Assembly (NCBI GenBank): GCA_905233295.1
Contig: CAJODX010000116.1
Coordinates: forward strand, 1 to 5,832
Direction: 5' to 3'
Length of the DNA: 5,832 nt
Source: an uncultured Synergistales bacterium
GTDB taxonomy: Bacteria; Synergistota; Synergistia; Synergistales; Aminobacteriaceae
Below are positions 1 to 5,814 of this stretch, piece by piece. The notes under the pieces were generated by a model. It had not been told where the DNA came from and did no database searches. It was given only the letters and a program-made list of their open reading frames with translations. How positions within the stretch are numbered: the first letter of the stretch is position 1; each line of letters opens with the position of its first letter. Both the position numbers and the translations under genes were made by a program.

Positions 1-1841
1 ATCTGAGCGAAAATTCCCGTAACGTTCACGTGCTGTTGCGTTGAAATGTCGTATGCCGTAACGTATGCAGGATCTGAAAGATGTCCGCCCGAAGCCCTGT
101 ATTCCGCTCTCTGTTCGGGAGTAAGGAGTTTGTGCCAGAAATCTCTGTCTTCAAATCCTGTGCCGTCGGTTTTCATTATTCTTCTGTTCCATGACCACGC
201 GAAATTCGGTTCAATGCCTGAGCTTGTGTCGAGCAACATTGAGATAGAGCCTGTCGGAGCGATTGAAAGTCTTCGGCTGTTGCGCATTTTGCCGCTGAAT
301 AAATTTTCAAGGACAAAGACGGCATCTTCAAAATCAAATTTTTCGAGCGTGTTGATTAACGTTGCAGGAATTTTTCCTTCTTTGCGCATATCGGCGAGGA
401 GTTCAAAAAATCCGTCTTCATTCGCCGGAAGTTTTGTGCCTTCAAATAATTTTTCCACGAGTTTATGTTCTGGGAAAGAATCTTTGCCAGCGTCTGTTAC
501 GATTTTTATGCTCGACATCAGCGCAGAACGTGCGAAAACTCCGCCGAGTTTTTTGCAGAAAGCGCAGAACTCGTCCGAGCCGTAAGCTATCCCCTGCATT
601 ATCGAAGCATCGGCAAGCCCCATAATACCAAGCCCGACAGGACGGATTGCGCGTGTTCTCTCGCCTATCTTTTCAAGAGGATACATGCAGGCATCAATGA
701 CTAAATCAAGATAATAAATCGACCTGAAAGCCTGCGCGGAAAATTTTTCCCATTCAAAATTTTTATTTTCGTCAACAAACATCTCGACATTGATTGAGCC
801 TAAATTGCAGCTTGTGAAATTCGGCAAAGGCTGTTCGCCGCACGGATTTGTAGCTTCAATCTCCCATTCCGCGCCGAGTTTTAATATATTGTCCTGCCTC
901 GCCCTGTCTATGAAAAAGACTCCGGGGTCTCCTCGTTTCCACGCCGCCTCGCATACGTGATTCATCAGGTCTTTTGCCTTGACCGTCCTGACTGTGCTGC
1001 CGTCAACGCGCGAATGAAGCTCAAAATCTTCGTCAGTATGAGCCGCGTTCATCAGCTTGTCTGAAAGAGCAACGGAAATATTGAAATATGATAATTTTCC
1101 GTCCTCGGTCTTGCAGTCAATGAAATCGTAAATATCGGGGTGGTCATCGAACAGCATTCCCATTAATGCCGCACGCCTTTTGCCGCCCTGTACAACGACT
1201 GCGCCCATTGTGTTCCATGTTTCCATGAAAGATACAGGACCTGAAGCCTTGCCGCCTGTTCCGCCCGCAATTTCCGAGCTGTGTTCGCGGAGATGTCCGA
1301 AATTTCCGCCGACACCGCCACCGAATTTGCTGATGATACTCGCGTTCTTGACGCTCTCAAAAATTCCTTCGATGCTGTCAGGCACGGTGATAACAAAACA
1401 CGCGAAAAGCTGCTGGTTTTTGGTGCGTGAGTCAAAAAGTTTTTTGTAATCCTCAAAACTCATTGTCTCAACGTCTTTGTAAATCAGTTCGCTGAACTCC
1501 GGCATAATCGTCAAGCCTGCGCCCGCGCTGAAAAGACACGGTGAGTTAAATAAAAATCTTCTGTTCAGAATGTCATCGGCGATATTTTTTTCCAGTGTCC
1601 GAATCCATTCAACAGAGTTGCTGTAATTGACTTCTGCGCTTGCGACCGTTCGTGCCACACGCCGGGCAAATTCCGAAAAAGTTTTTTCTTTTCTGACAGC
1701 TTGAATTTCAGCGTCATATCTGCTGACAAAATAACGCTGCTCAAGAAGCCACATCGCGTTTTCAGAGAGAGTTTCGCCAGTCTGTTCCGACTTGATGTCG
1801 AAATTGAAATAATTTTTTATATTTTTATTTTTCATAGTCAT
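1..1841 (-). CDS. nrdJ: Adenosylcobalamin-dependent (class II) ribonucleotide reductase, N-terminal part; 3' end outside the window
   Basis: This enzyme reduces ribonucleotides to deoxyribonucleotides in the cytoplasm using a thiyl radical generated from adenosylcobalamin, so it needs neither oxygen nor a separate radical subunit. The frame is open from 1841 to the left edge and gives 613 residues. Visible hallmarks are FNSPC with Cys102 (first redox cysteine), a Gly-rich stretch at 174-179, ASGPVSF at 199-205, NPCGE at 332-336 (catalytic Asn332, thiyl-radical Cys334, Glu336), Cys345 in SCNLGSINV (second redox cysteine, 11 residues on as in known class II enzymes), APTGSIS at 528-534 and GIEPNFA at 542-548. 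NPCGE and GIEPNFA indicate class II rather than class I NrdA. There is no N-terminal ATP-cone. The C-terminal portion, with the shuttle cysteines, is cut off. The ATG at 1841 is preferred over the in-frame ATG at 1835 because an AAGGGTG site lies 12 bases upstream of it. An intrinsic terminator separates the gene from the preceding one, so it probably has its own promoter, though none is obvious. Confidence 0.95.
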   Translation of the reverse strand, partial: MTMKNKNIKNYFNFDIKSEQTGETLSENAMWLLEQRYFVSRYDAEIQAVRKEKTFSEFARRVARTVASAEVNYSNSVEWIRTLEKNIADDILNRRFLFNSPCLFSAGAGLTIMPEFSELIYKDVETMSFEDYKKLFDSRTKNQQLFACFVITVPDSIEGIFESVKNASIISKFGGGVGGNFGHLREHSSEIAGGTGGKASGPVSFMETWNTMGAVVVQGGKRRAALMGMLFDDHPDIYDFIDCKTEDGKLSYFNISVALSDKLMNAAHTDEDFELHSRVDGSTVRTVKAKDLMNHVCEAAWKRGDPGVFFIDRARQDNILKLGAEWEIEATNPCGEQPLPNFTSCNLGSINVEMFVDENKNFEWEKFSAQAFRSIYYLDLVIDACMYPLEKIGERTRAIRPVGLGIMGLADASIMQGIAYGSDEFCAFCKKLGGVFARSALMSSIKIVTDAGKDSFPEHKLVEKLFEGTKLPANEDGFFELLADMRKEGKIPATLINTLEKFDFEDAVFVLENLFSGKMRNSRRLSIAPTGSISMLLDTSSGIEPNFAWSWNRRIMKTDGTGFEDRDFWHKLLTPEQRAEYRASGGHLSDPAYVTAYDISTQQHVNVTGIFAQ

Positions 1842-1853
1842 TTTCTGAATTTT

Positions 1854-1860
1854 CACCCTT
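1854..1860 (-). promoter_or_regulatory. Probable ribosome binding site of nrdJ
   Basis: The minus strand reads AAGGGTG here, 12 bases before the ATG at 1841 and 18 before the alternative ATG at 1835. The match to the Shine-Dalgarno consensus is imperfect and the spacing is long, but it is the only purine-rich site in the leader. It favours the upstream start, giving an N-terminus of MTMKNK. Confidence 0.45.
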
Positions 1861-1878
1861 TCAATTAAAAAAGTGTAC

Positions 1879-1917
1879 AAAAAAGACCCCGAGACCTCAC
1901 ATTAAAAAGTCTCGGAG
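1879..1917 (-). terminator. Intrinsic terminator between the exported-protein gene and nrdJ
   Basis: On the minus strand the arms CTCCGAGAC (1917-1909) and GTCTCGGGG (1895-1887) form a 9-bp stem with one U-G wobble and a 13-base loop. After two further bases comes a run of six T (1884-1879). A GC-rich stem followed by a U-tract is the classic Rho-independent form. It lies 50 bases past the stop codon at 1967 and ends the pgk-tpiA-exported protein transcript. It also means nrdJ either has its own promoter or depends on read-through. The opposite strand also has a short T run after the stem (minus-strand A's are few), so termination of antisense transcripts is not well supported. Confidence 0.85.
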
Positions 1918-1966
1918 GTTCGTTTGCAGCTGAATTTATAAAATTTTTACGTCTAAATCTTCTTGA

Positions 1967-3526
1967 TTACTTGTTTTCTTTGGTTTTGTCTTCCGCTTTT
2001 CCGTAATCAAAAAATTTTCTGCCAAGCTTTACAAGTTTTGATAAAAATCCGTTTTCGGCTTTCACGTCTTCGGCAATTTCAAATTCCATGTGAGCGACTT
2101 CAATCGAATCTGAATGCACTGACAATGACGGCACTGAAAGTTTCGTTTCAAGAAGTTCTTTCACGGCATCAAAAAGTTCGCCCTGTCCTGAAAATCTCGC
2201 GATAGGCTCAGCCAAAATCAAAACTCCGTTTTCAGGCGCAAGAAGCCATGATTGAATCCCTGCAAAGTCGATCCACATTGATGAAATTGATTCAGTCTCA
2301 AGGAGTTCTTTCAATGCGGACTTAATCTCAGGTTTCGCTGTGATGTTGGCGAGTTCGGCAAAATTAATTCCAAGAGAGCCGTCTTTCATCGTTACAAAGC
2401 ACGAAACAGGGCAGACAGATGAATCAATCTGCAGAACTCCGTCCTGAACTTTATGAAAATGCTGGGATTTTTCGAGAGTTGAGAAAATTTTTTCCGCAGC
2501 TCCGTCTGTTCCCGTTTCTGAAATATAAACGCCCGGAATTTTCACGCCTTCAGCTGTAACGTTGTCATTCAGGACAAACGAGAAAGTCCCCGCAAAAAGT
2601 TTTACAAGATCGTCTTCTGAAATTCCGAATCTGTTTTTAGCCTGTTTGACGATTTCTTTCCAGACTTTAAGAGCATCGGGATTTATTTTCATGCCTTCGA
2701 TGTTCAGCATTCCGCCAAGCGCAAATATAGGATTTTTTGCACCGACCGGAATTATGCTGCCGCCTTTGAATTTTTCGCTGTATCTATCCAAGCCTGTGTT
2801 TTCAAAAGCTTCTTTCGTGAGAGCGTCTTTAACGTTAGCCGCCATTGACATTAAAAATTTTCCCGGCACACGCATAAAACCGAACTCAACATCAAGAGGC
2901 TTGTCAAGATATTTTGAAATTTCTTCAGCGTCTATTTCATCATCTTCGTCAAAGGTGTCGAGAGTTTTCATGTCAAGATGAATCCACGCGAAATCTTTCG
3001 GAGCAAATTTTCGGACTTTGTTCGCGAAAAGTCTTGAATTTGAATCTTCAAGGGCGTTCAGTGAAGATTTAACATCATCAGCGGAAAGTCCTGCGATTAT
3101 CATATTATCCTGAGCCTTTATAAATAATTCGTTATCGACTTTAAGGATATTATCGCCGGCATTTTCGACTTTTATCATGCTTTCAGCAAAAGATGCGATA
3201 GGATTGTCTTTGCCGAGAAAAAGTTTTGCGATGTCGTTTGCGCCTGCAGAGCCTTCAGCAATTTTTTTCACAAAAGGTTCAGCTTCGGGCTTGACGGTGA
3301 AAGCCATTTTAAAAATCGGCACAGTAGCTTTTTCGCCTGCAACACCAGCAAGCAGAGCCGCGGATTTTAACGGAGTGTTCTCTGCAAACGCGCTGAGCAT
3401 TTCGACAACGCCGAGAATTTCGTTTGACTCTTCAGACGCAAGAATCAACGGCATAAAAATGTCAATGTGTTCTTTTGAAAACAGCCATTGAGTTTCAGAA
3501 CCGCGTAAAAAGATTCTTCCGGACAT
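1967..3526 (-). CDS. Exported protein of unknown function, main part (5' portion out of frame)
   Basis: I do not recognise a named family. The open frame gives 519 residues, but its first 14 (from the ATG at 3526) are probably not native, because the other frame encodes a signal peptide and the start of the mature protein over the same bases. Good protein begins at LFSKEHIDIF, residue 15. With one base restored near 3478 the product would be about 551 residues, starting at 3621. The body has no membrane segment after the signal peptide. It alternates amphipathic helices with hydrophobic strands and ends in a charged tail (KAEDKTKENK). The only cysteines in this part are the pair in CPVSC. Two sections look alike, one around VPIFKMAFTV (about residues 69-78) and one around IPGVYISETG (about 330-340): each is a hydrophobic strand followed by a helix. 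This suggests an internal duplication and recalls the layout of DUF3352-type secreted proteins, but that is inference only. It is the last gene of the pgk-tpiA transcript, with a terminator 50 bases downstream. No catalytic motif is visible. Confidence 0.75.
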   Translation of the reverse strand: MSGRIFLRGSETQWLFSKEHIDIFMPLILASEESNEILGVVEMLSAFAENTPLKSAALLAGVAGEKATVPIFKMAFTVKPEAEPFVKKIAEGSAGANDIAKLFLGKDNPIASFAESMIKVENAGDNILKVDNELFIKAQDNMIIAGLSADDVKSSLNALEDSNSRLFANKVRKFAPKDFAWIHLDMKTLDTFDEDDEIDAEEISKYLDKPLDVEFGFMRVPGKFLMSMAANVKDALTKEAFENTGLDRYSEKFKGGSIIPVGAKNPIFALGGMLNIEGMKINPDALKVWKEIVKQAKNRFGISEDDLVKLFAGTFSFVLNDNVTAEGVKIPGVYISETGTDGAAEKIFSTLEKSQHFHKVQDGVLQIDSSVCPVSCFVTMKDGSLGINFAELANITAKPEIKSALKELLETESISSMWIDFAGIQSWLLAPENGVLILAEPIARFSGQGELFDAVKELLETKLSVPSLSVHSDSIEVAHMEFEIAEDVKAENGFLSKLVKLGRKFFDYGKAEDKTKENK

Positions 3527-3621
3527 GGCGTCAATGCGTCCTCGACTTCAACGGCAAACGCTGAAGCCGTAAATACAAAGACGCATAAAAACACCGAAAG
3601 CAAAAACTTTTTAGTTTTCAT
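3445..3621 (-). CDS. N-terminal fragment of the exported protein: signal peptide and start of mature chain, cut short by frameshift
   Basis: The ATG at 3621 has an excellent Shine-Dalgarno site (AGGAGA, 6-base gap) and encodes a textbook Sec signal peptide: positive MKTKK, a hydrophobic core of about residues 6-18, and a signal peptidase I site after A-F-A at 21-23. There is no lipobox, since Cys13 lies inside the core. The mature chain starts VEVEDALTPCPEE and reads sensibly to AVLKLNG at residue 46. Beyond that the frame gives implausible sequence and stops at 3445. The neighbouring frame carries the continuation, LFSKEHIDIF. I read this as the true 5' end of the gene at 1967-3526, separated by loss of one base. 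If translated as is, it would yield a 58-residue exported peptide. An upstream in-frame ATG at 3660 lies inside tpiA and has no ribosome site in the right place. Confidence 0.7.
   Translation of the reverse strand: MKTKKFLLSVFLCVFVFTASAFAVEVEDALTPCPEESFYAVLKLNGCFQKNTLTFLCR
3473..3490 (-). other. Frameshift site in the exported-protein gene
   Basis: The upstream frame is convincing to LKLNG (codon ending at 3484) and the downstream frame from LFSKE (codon starting at 3484). The change equals one missing base, or a -1 ribosomal shift. The minus strand here holds a run of four T (3481-3478) and a run of four A (3476-3473). Adding one T would give LNGCFSKEHID in one frame. No standard X XXY YYZ slippery heptamer is in the correct frame, so a deletion or a sequencing error is more likely than programmed frameshifting. 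Confidence 0.7.
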
Positions 3622-3627
3622 TAAAAA

Positions 3628-3633
3628 TCTCCT
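3628..3633 (-). promoter_or_regulatory. Ribosome binding site of the exported-protein gene, overlapping the tpiA stop codon
   Basis: The minus strand reads AGGAGA, followed by six bases and the ATG at 3621. The TAG stop of tpiA (3634-3632) lies in the same bases (cTAGGAGA). Ribosomes finishing tpiA therefore sit on this site, which suggests translational coupling. The site also fixes the true start of the exported protein at 3621 rather than 3526. Confidence 0.85.
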
Positions 3634-4372
3634 AGTTTTTCCAGGCAGTGTAGATTTCAAGGAAAGAGCCGGGCTTTAATGATGCACCTCCAACCAGTGC
3701 GCCGTCGATGTCTTTCATTGAGAGAAGCTCTTTTGCGTTTGAGCCTTTAACGCTACCGCCGTAAAGAATAACGACTTTCGGATCGCCGATTAATTTTCTG
3801 CTCCATTCGCAGACTTCCTGAGCCTGTTCGCTCGTTGCGGATTTTCCTGTTCCGATTGCCCAGACGGGTTCGTAGGCGTAAATAATTTTCGCGACTTCTT
3901 CAGGTTTAAGTCCTTCAAGCGCACTTTTAAGCTGACGCTCCATGACTTTAAATGTGTTGCCGCCCTCGCGTTCTTCGAGAGTTTCACCGTAGCAGAGAAC
4001 AGGAATCATTCCTGCGTCAAGAACAGCTTTTGTTTTTTTAGCGATCATTTCATCAGGTTCGCCGAAAATATGTCTGCGTTCGCTGTGTCCGAGAATGACG
4101 TGAGTTACGCCGATTTCCGCAAGCATCGGGATTGAAACTTCGCCGGTGAATGCGCCCTTAGGTTCAAAATAAACGTTCTGTGCGCCGAAGACAACGCCGG
4201 TTTTCTTTGCGCCTTCAGCCAGTGCCCAGAGAGACGTGAACGGCGAGAAAACTCCGACTTCAAGATCTGAAGCGGGTTTGTAAATTCCTGCGAACTCATC
4301 GAAAAATTTTTTTGTTTCCGCAGCGGTCATATTCATTTTCCAGTTGCCGTAAAGATAAATTTTTTTGCTCAT
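3632..4372 (-). CDS. tpiA: Triosephosphate isomerase
   Basis: This cytoplasmic TIM-barrel enzyme interconverts dihydroxyacetone phosphate and glyceraldehyde 3-phosphate in glycolysis and gluconeogenesis. The 246 residues are close to the usual length of about 250. All key motifs are present: GNWKMN at 9-14 with catalytic Lys12, GHSERR at 95-100 with electrophile His96, AYEPVWAIGTGK at 166-177 with catalytic base Glu168 and the start of flexible loop 6, YGGSVK at 204-209, and DGALVGGASL at 223-232 for phosphate binding. The stretch between RKLI (192-195) and VILYGG (201-206) seems several residues shorter than in typical bacterial enzymes, implying a trimmed helix 6 region. The start at 4372 has AAGGA about 10 bases upstream. 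It lies 70 bases after pgk and runs directly into the exported-protein gene, with stop codon and ribosome site overlapping. Confidence 0.97.
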   Translation of the reverse strand: MSKKIYLYGNWKMNMTAAETKKFFDEFAGIYKPASDLEVGVFSPFTSLWALAEGAKKTGVVFGAQNVYFEPKGAFTGEVSIPMLAEIGVTHVILGHSERRHIFGEPDEMIAKKTKAVLDAGMIPVLCYGETLEEREGGNTFKVMERQLKSALEGLKPEEVAKIIYAYEPVWAIGTGKSATSEQAQEVCEWSRKLIGDPKVVILYGGSVKGSNAKELLSMKDIDGALVGGASLKPGSFLEIYTAWKN

Positions 4373-4382
4373 TTTTATTTTT

Positions 4383-4387
4383 TCCTT
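4383..4387 (-). promoter_or_regulatory. Ribosome binding site of tpiA
   Basis: The minus strand reads AAGGA (inside GAAAGGAAAA) 10 bases before the ATG at 4372. It is weaker than the sites of pgk and of the exported-protein gene, but it is the only candidate in the A-rich leader. Confidence 0.6.
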
Positions 4388-4398
4388 TCTGAAATTTT

Positions 4399-4429
4399 GT
4401 CAGGAATGAGAGATTTTTTCACTCCTGAC
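4399..4429. repeat. 11-bp inverted repeat (hairpin) in the pgk-tpiA spacer
   Basis: On the minus strand GTCAGGAGTGA (4429-4419) pairs with TCATTCCTGAC (4409-4399), with one G-U wobble, around a 9-base loop. In the direction of the genes the stem is followed by AAAATTTC, not a T-run, so it is unlikely to terminate pgk transcripts efficiently. It may stabilise or help process the mRNA between the two cistrons. On the plus strand the stem is followed by T-rich sequence (4430-4440), so it has terminator form for antisense transcription entering pgk. Confidence 0.7.
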
Positions 4430-4442
4430 TTTTTATTTTATT

Positions 4443-5633
4443 TTATGCTCTGAACGGTTCCATGCCCGGAAGTTTTTTGCCCTCGCAGTATTCAAGGCTT
4501 GCACCGCCGCCCGTTGAAACGTGTGAAACTTTGTCCGCGACTTTAAACTGGCGTACCGCGCTTGCCGTATCACCGCCACCGATAACGGAGATCGTTCCAT
4601 GTTCCTGAGTCATCTTTGCAACGGCTTCAGCAAGATATTTTGTGCCTTCTGCGAATTTCGGATCTTCAAAAACTCCCATAGGACCGTTCCATAAAATCGA
4701 CTTTGCGCCTTCAAGAGCCGCAGCAAATTTTTTCGCTGTCTCAGGTCCGATGTCGAGTCCCATTTTATCAGCAGGCATTGCATCGCTCGTAACGACTTCT
4801 GTGTCTGTTGCGTCCATTGCCGAAGCTACAACGCTGTCAACGGGAAGAAGAATTTTCACGCCTTTTTCAGCGGCTTTCTTGAGAGTATCTTTTGCAAAGT
4901 CAAGTCTTTCTGTGTCGCAGAGAGATTTGCCGATTTCTTTACCCTGAGCCTTGAGGAACGTATAAGCCATTCCGCCGCCGATTAAAATCGTGTCAGCCTT
5001 ATCGAGAAGATTTCCGACGATTGCGATTTTATCGGAGACTTTCGCACCACCGAGAATCAAAACATACGGTTTCGCAGGATTTTCGCTGACTGCGCCGAGC
5101 ATTTCGCCTTCACGTTCAAGCAGATCGCCGGCAAAAGCTTCTTTTACAAACGGGATAACACCGCATGTCGAACAGTCGGCACGATGTGATGCGCTGAATG
5201 CGTCCATAACGAAAACGTCAAAGGGAGCAGCCATTGCCTTGGCAAAATCCGGATCATTTTTCTGCTCTTCGGGGTGGTAACGTGAATTTTCAAGTACGAC
5301 AATTTCGCCGGGGTTCAATGCGTCAACAGCCTTCGCAACTTTTTCGCCTACGCAGTCATCTACGAACACGACTTTAAGTCCGTAAGCTTTTTCAATGTCG
5401 GGAACGATCTGTGAGATTGAGAACGCCGGATCGACTTTGCCTTTCGGACGTCCGAAATGTGAAACGAGCGCGACTTTTGCTCTTGCGTCGATCAGTTTCT
5501 TCAGCGTACTCCAATGGGCGCGGATACGTGAGTCATCTGTAACTTTGCCGTTTTTGAAAGGAACGTTGAAATCAACTCTCATTAAAACTTTTCTGCCGGT
5601 TACTTCCGCAGGTGTGAACGTCTTGAGCTTCAT
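4443..5633 (-). CDS. pgk: Phosphoglycerate kinase
   Basis: This cytoplasmic enzyme transfers phosphate between 1,3-bisphosphoglycerate and ADP, giving 3-phosphoglycerate and ATP, a substrate-level ATP-forming step of glycolysis. At 396 residues it has the normal two-domain length. The N-terminal domain carries RVDFNVP at 19-25 (Asp21, Asn23), Arg36, SHFGRPKG at 58-65 (His59, Arg62), LENSRYH at 114-120 (Arg118) and DAFSASHR at 144-151 (Arg151), which together bind 3-phosphoglycerate. The C-terminal domain carries GGAKVSDK at 195-202, WNGPMGVFE at 315-323, GGGDT at 352-356 and STGGGASLE at 373-381 for nucleotide binding and catalysis. Oddities are Ser117 where Leu is usual, MDAFSASHR where NDAFGTAHR is common, and a CSTC pair (Cys154, Cys157) next to Arg151. 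The start is fixed by GGAGGA 7 bases upstream. It is the first gene of the pgk-tpiA-exported protein group; no coding sequence is seen in the 199 bases before it. Confidence 0.98.
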   Translation of the reverse strand: MKLKTFTPAEVTGRKVLMRVDFNVPFKNGKVTDDSRIRAHWSTLKKLIDARAKVALVSHFGRPKGKVDPAFSISQIVPDIEKAYGLKVVFVDDCVGEKVAKAVDALNPGEIVVLENSRYHPEEQKNDPDFAKAMAAPFDVFVMDAFSASHRADCSTCGVIPFVKEAFAGDLLEREGEMLGAVSENPAKPYVLILGGAKVSDKIAIVGNLLDKADTILIGGGMAYTFLKAQGKEIGKSLCDTERLDFAKDTLKKAAEKGVKILLPVDSVVASAMDATDTEVVTSDAMPADKMGLDIGPETAKKFAAALEGAKSILWNGPMGVFEDPKFAEGTKYLAEAVAKMTQEHGTISVIGGGDTASAVRQFKVADKVSHVSTGGGASLEYCEGKKLPGMEPFRA

Positions 5634-5640
5634 GTTTATG

Positions 5641-5646
5641 TCCTCC
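5641..5646 (-). promoter_or_regulatory. Ribosome binding site of pgk
   Basis: The minus strand reads GGAGGA, 7 bases before the ATG at 5633. This is a near-perfect Shine-Dalgarno sequence at good spacing, consistent with a highly expressed glycolytic gene. Confidence 0.9.
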
Positions 5647-5746
5647 GTATGAATGAAAATTATTTTTTGAATTTAAATTTTTAAAATTTCCTTCTGTGAT
5701 ATTTTACAGCAGATTTTTTCTTTGAGGCATAATTTTTTATTAAATT
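5647..5746 (-). promoter_or_regulatory. A/T-rich leader upstream of pgk, probable promoter region
   Basis: This 100-base stretch has no coding sequence and is strongly A/T-rich with many A and T runs. The best -10-like hexamer on the minus strand is TAAAAT at 5706-5701 (five of six matches), about 67 bases before the start codon, but no good -35 hexamer lies 16-18 bases upstream of it. The position fits a promoter for the pgk group. The exact site is not supported. Confidence 0.3.
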
Positions 5747-5788
5747 CGGCATGAACACTCGCGACTTCAGTCGTGAGATGAAATGCCG
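5747..5788. repeat. Nested palindrome, possible IS200/IS605-type end or remnant
   Basis: An outer 6-bp stem (CGGCAT 5747-5752 with ATGCCG 5783-5788) encloses a symmetric five-by-five internal loop and an inner 8-bp stem (CTCGCGAC 5758-5765 with GTCGTGAG 5770-5777, one G-T wobble) capped by a TTCA loop (5766-5769). Neither strand has a T-run after it, so it is not an ordinary intrinsic terminator. A short imperfect hairpin with a TTYA loop and a GACTTCAGTCGTGAG core is the form seen at subterminal ends of IS200/IS605 elements and at the 3' end of TnpB-associated RNAs. No tnpA or tnpB is present in the window, so it would be a solo end, or the border of an element to the right. The structure is certain; the identity is inference. 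Confidence 0.6.
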
Positions 5789-5797
5789 CCGTAGACT

Positions 5798-5814
5798 TTA
5801 GTTTCTATAACTAA
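5798..5814. repeat. Small inverted repeat beside the nested palindrome
   Basis: TTAGTT (5798-5803) and AACTAA (5809-5814) form a perfect 6-bp inverted repeat around a 5-base loop, ten bases from the nested palindrome. It is followed by the near-palindromic A/T stretch ACTTTTTAAAAAAGT at 5818-5832, which is cut by the window edge. These could belong to the same element end or to the regulatory region of a gene beyond the window. Short A/T-rich palindromes also arise by chance. Confidence 0.35.

Noticed and set aside
46..585. Plus-strand open frame of 179 codons
   Set aside because: It is antisense to the well-supported nrdJ frame, has no ribosome site, and its translation is serine- and proline-rich without domain character.
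1163..1456. Minus-strand open frame of 97 codons
   Set aside because: It is an alternative frame inside nrdJ. The nrdJ frame carries conserved motifs over the same bases.
1842..1966. Possible cobalamin riboswitch ahead of the B12-dependent reductase
   Set aside because: The gap is only 125 bases, much of it is taken by the terminator, and no B12-box-like sequence is seen.
2562..2981. Plus-strand open frame of 139 codons
   Set aside because: It lies antisense inside the exported-protein gene and shows no start signal or recognisable protein.
3473..3490. Programmed -1 frameshifting in the exported-protein gene
   Set aside because: No X XXY YYZ heptamer is in the upstream frame, and I saw no clear stimulatory stem or pseudoknot just downstream. 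A one-base deletion or sequence error explains it more simply.
4642..5280. Plus-strand open frames opposite pgk
   Set aside because: They are shadows of the highly conserved pgk coding sequence and lack ribosome sites.
5747..5788. Palindrome as an ordinary intrinsic terminator of a gene outside the window
   Set aside because: Neither strand has a T-run directly after the stem, and the internal loop is atypical for a terminator.
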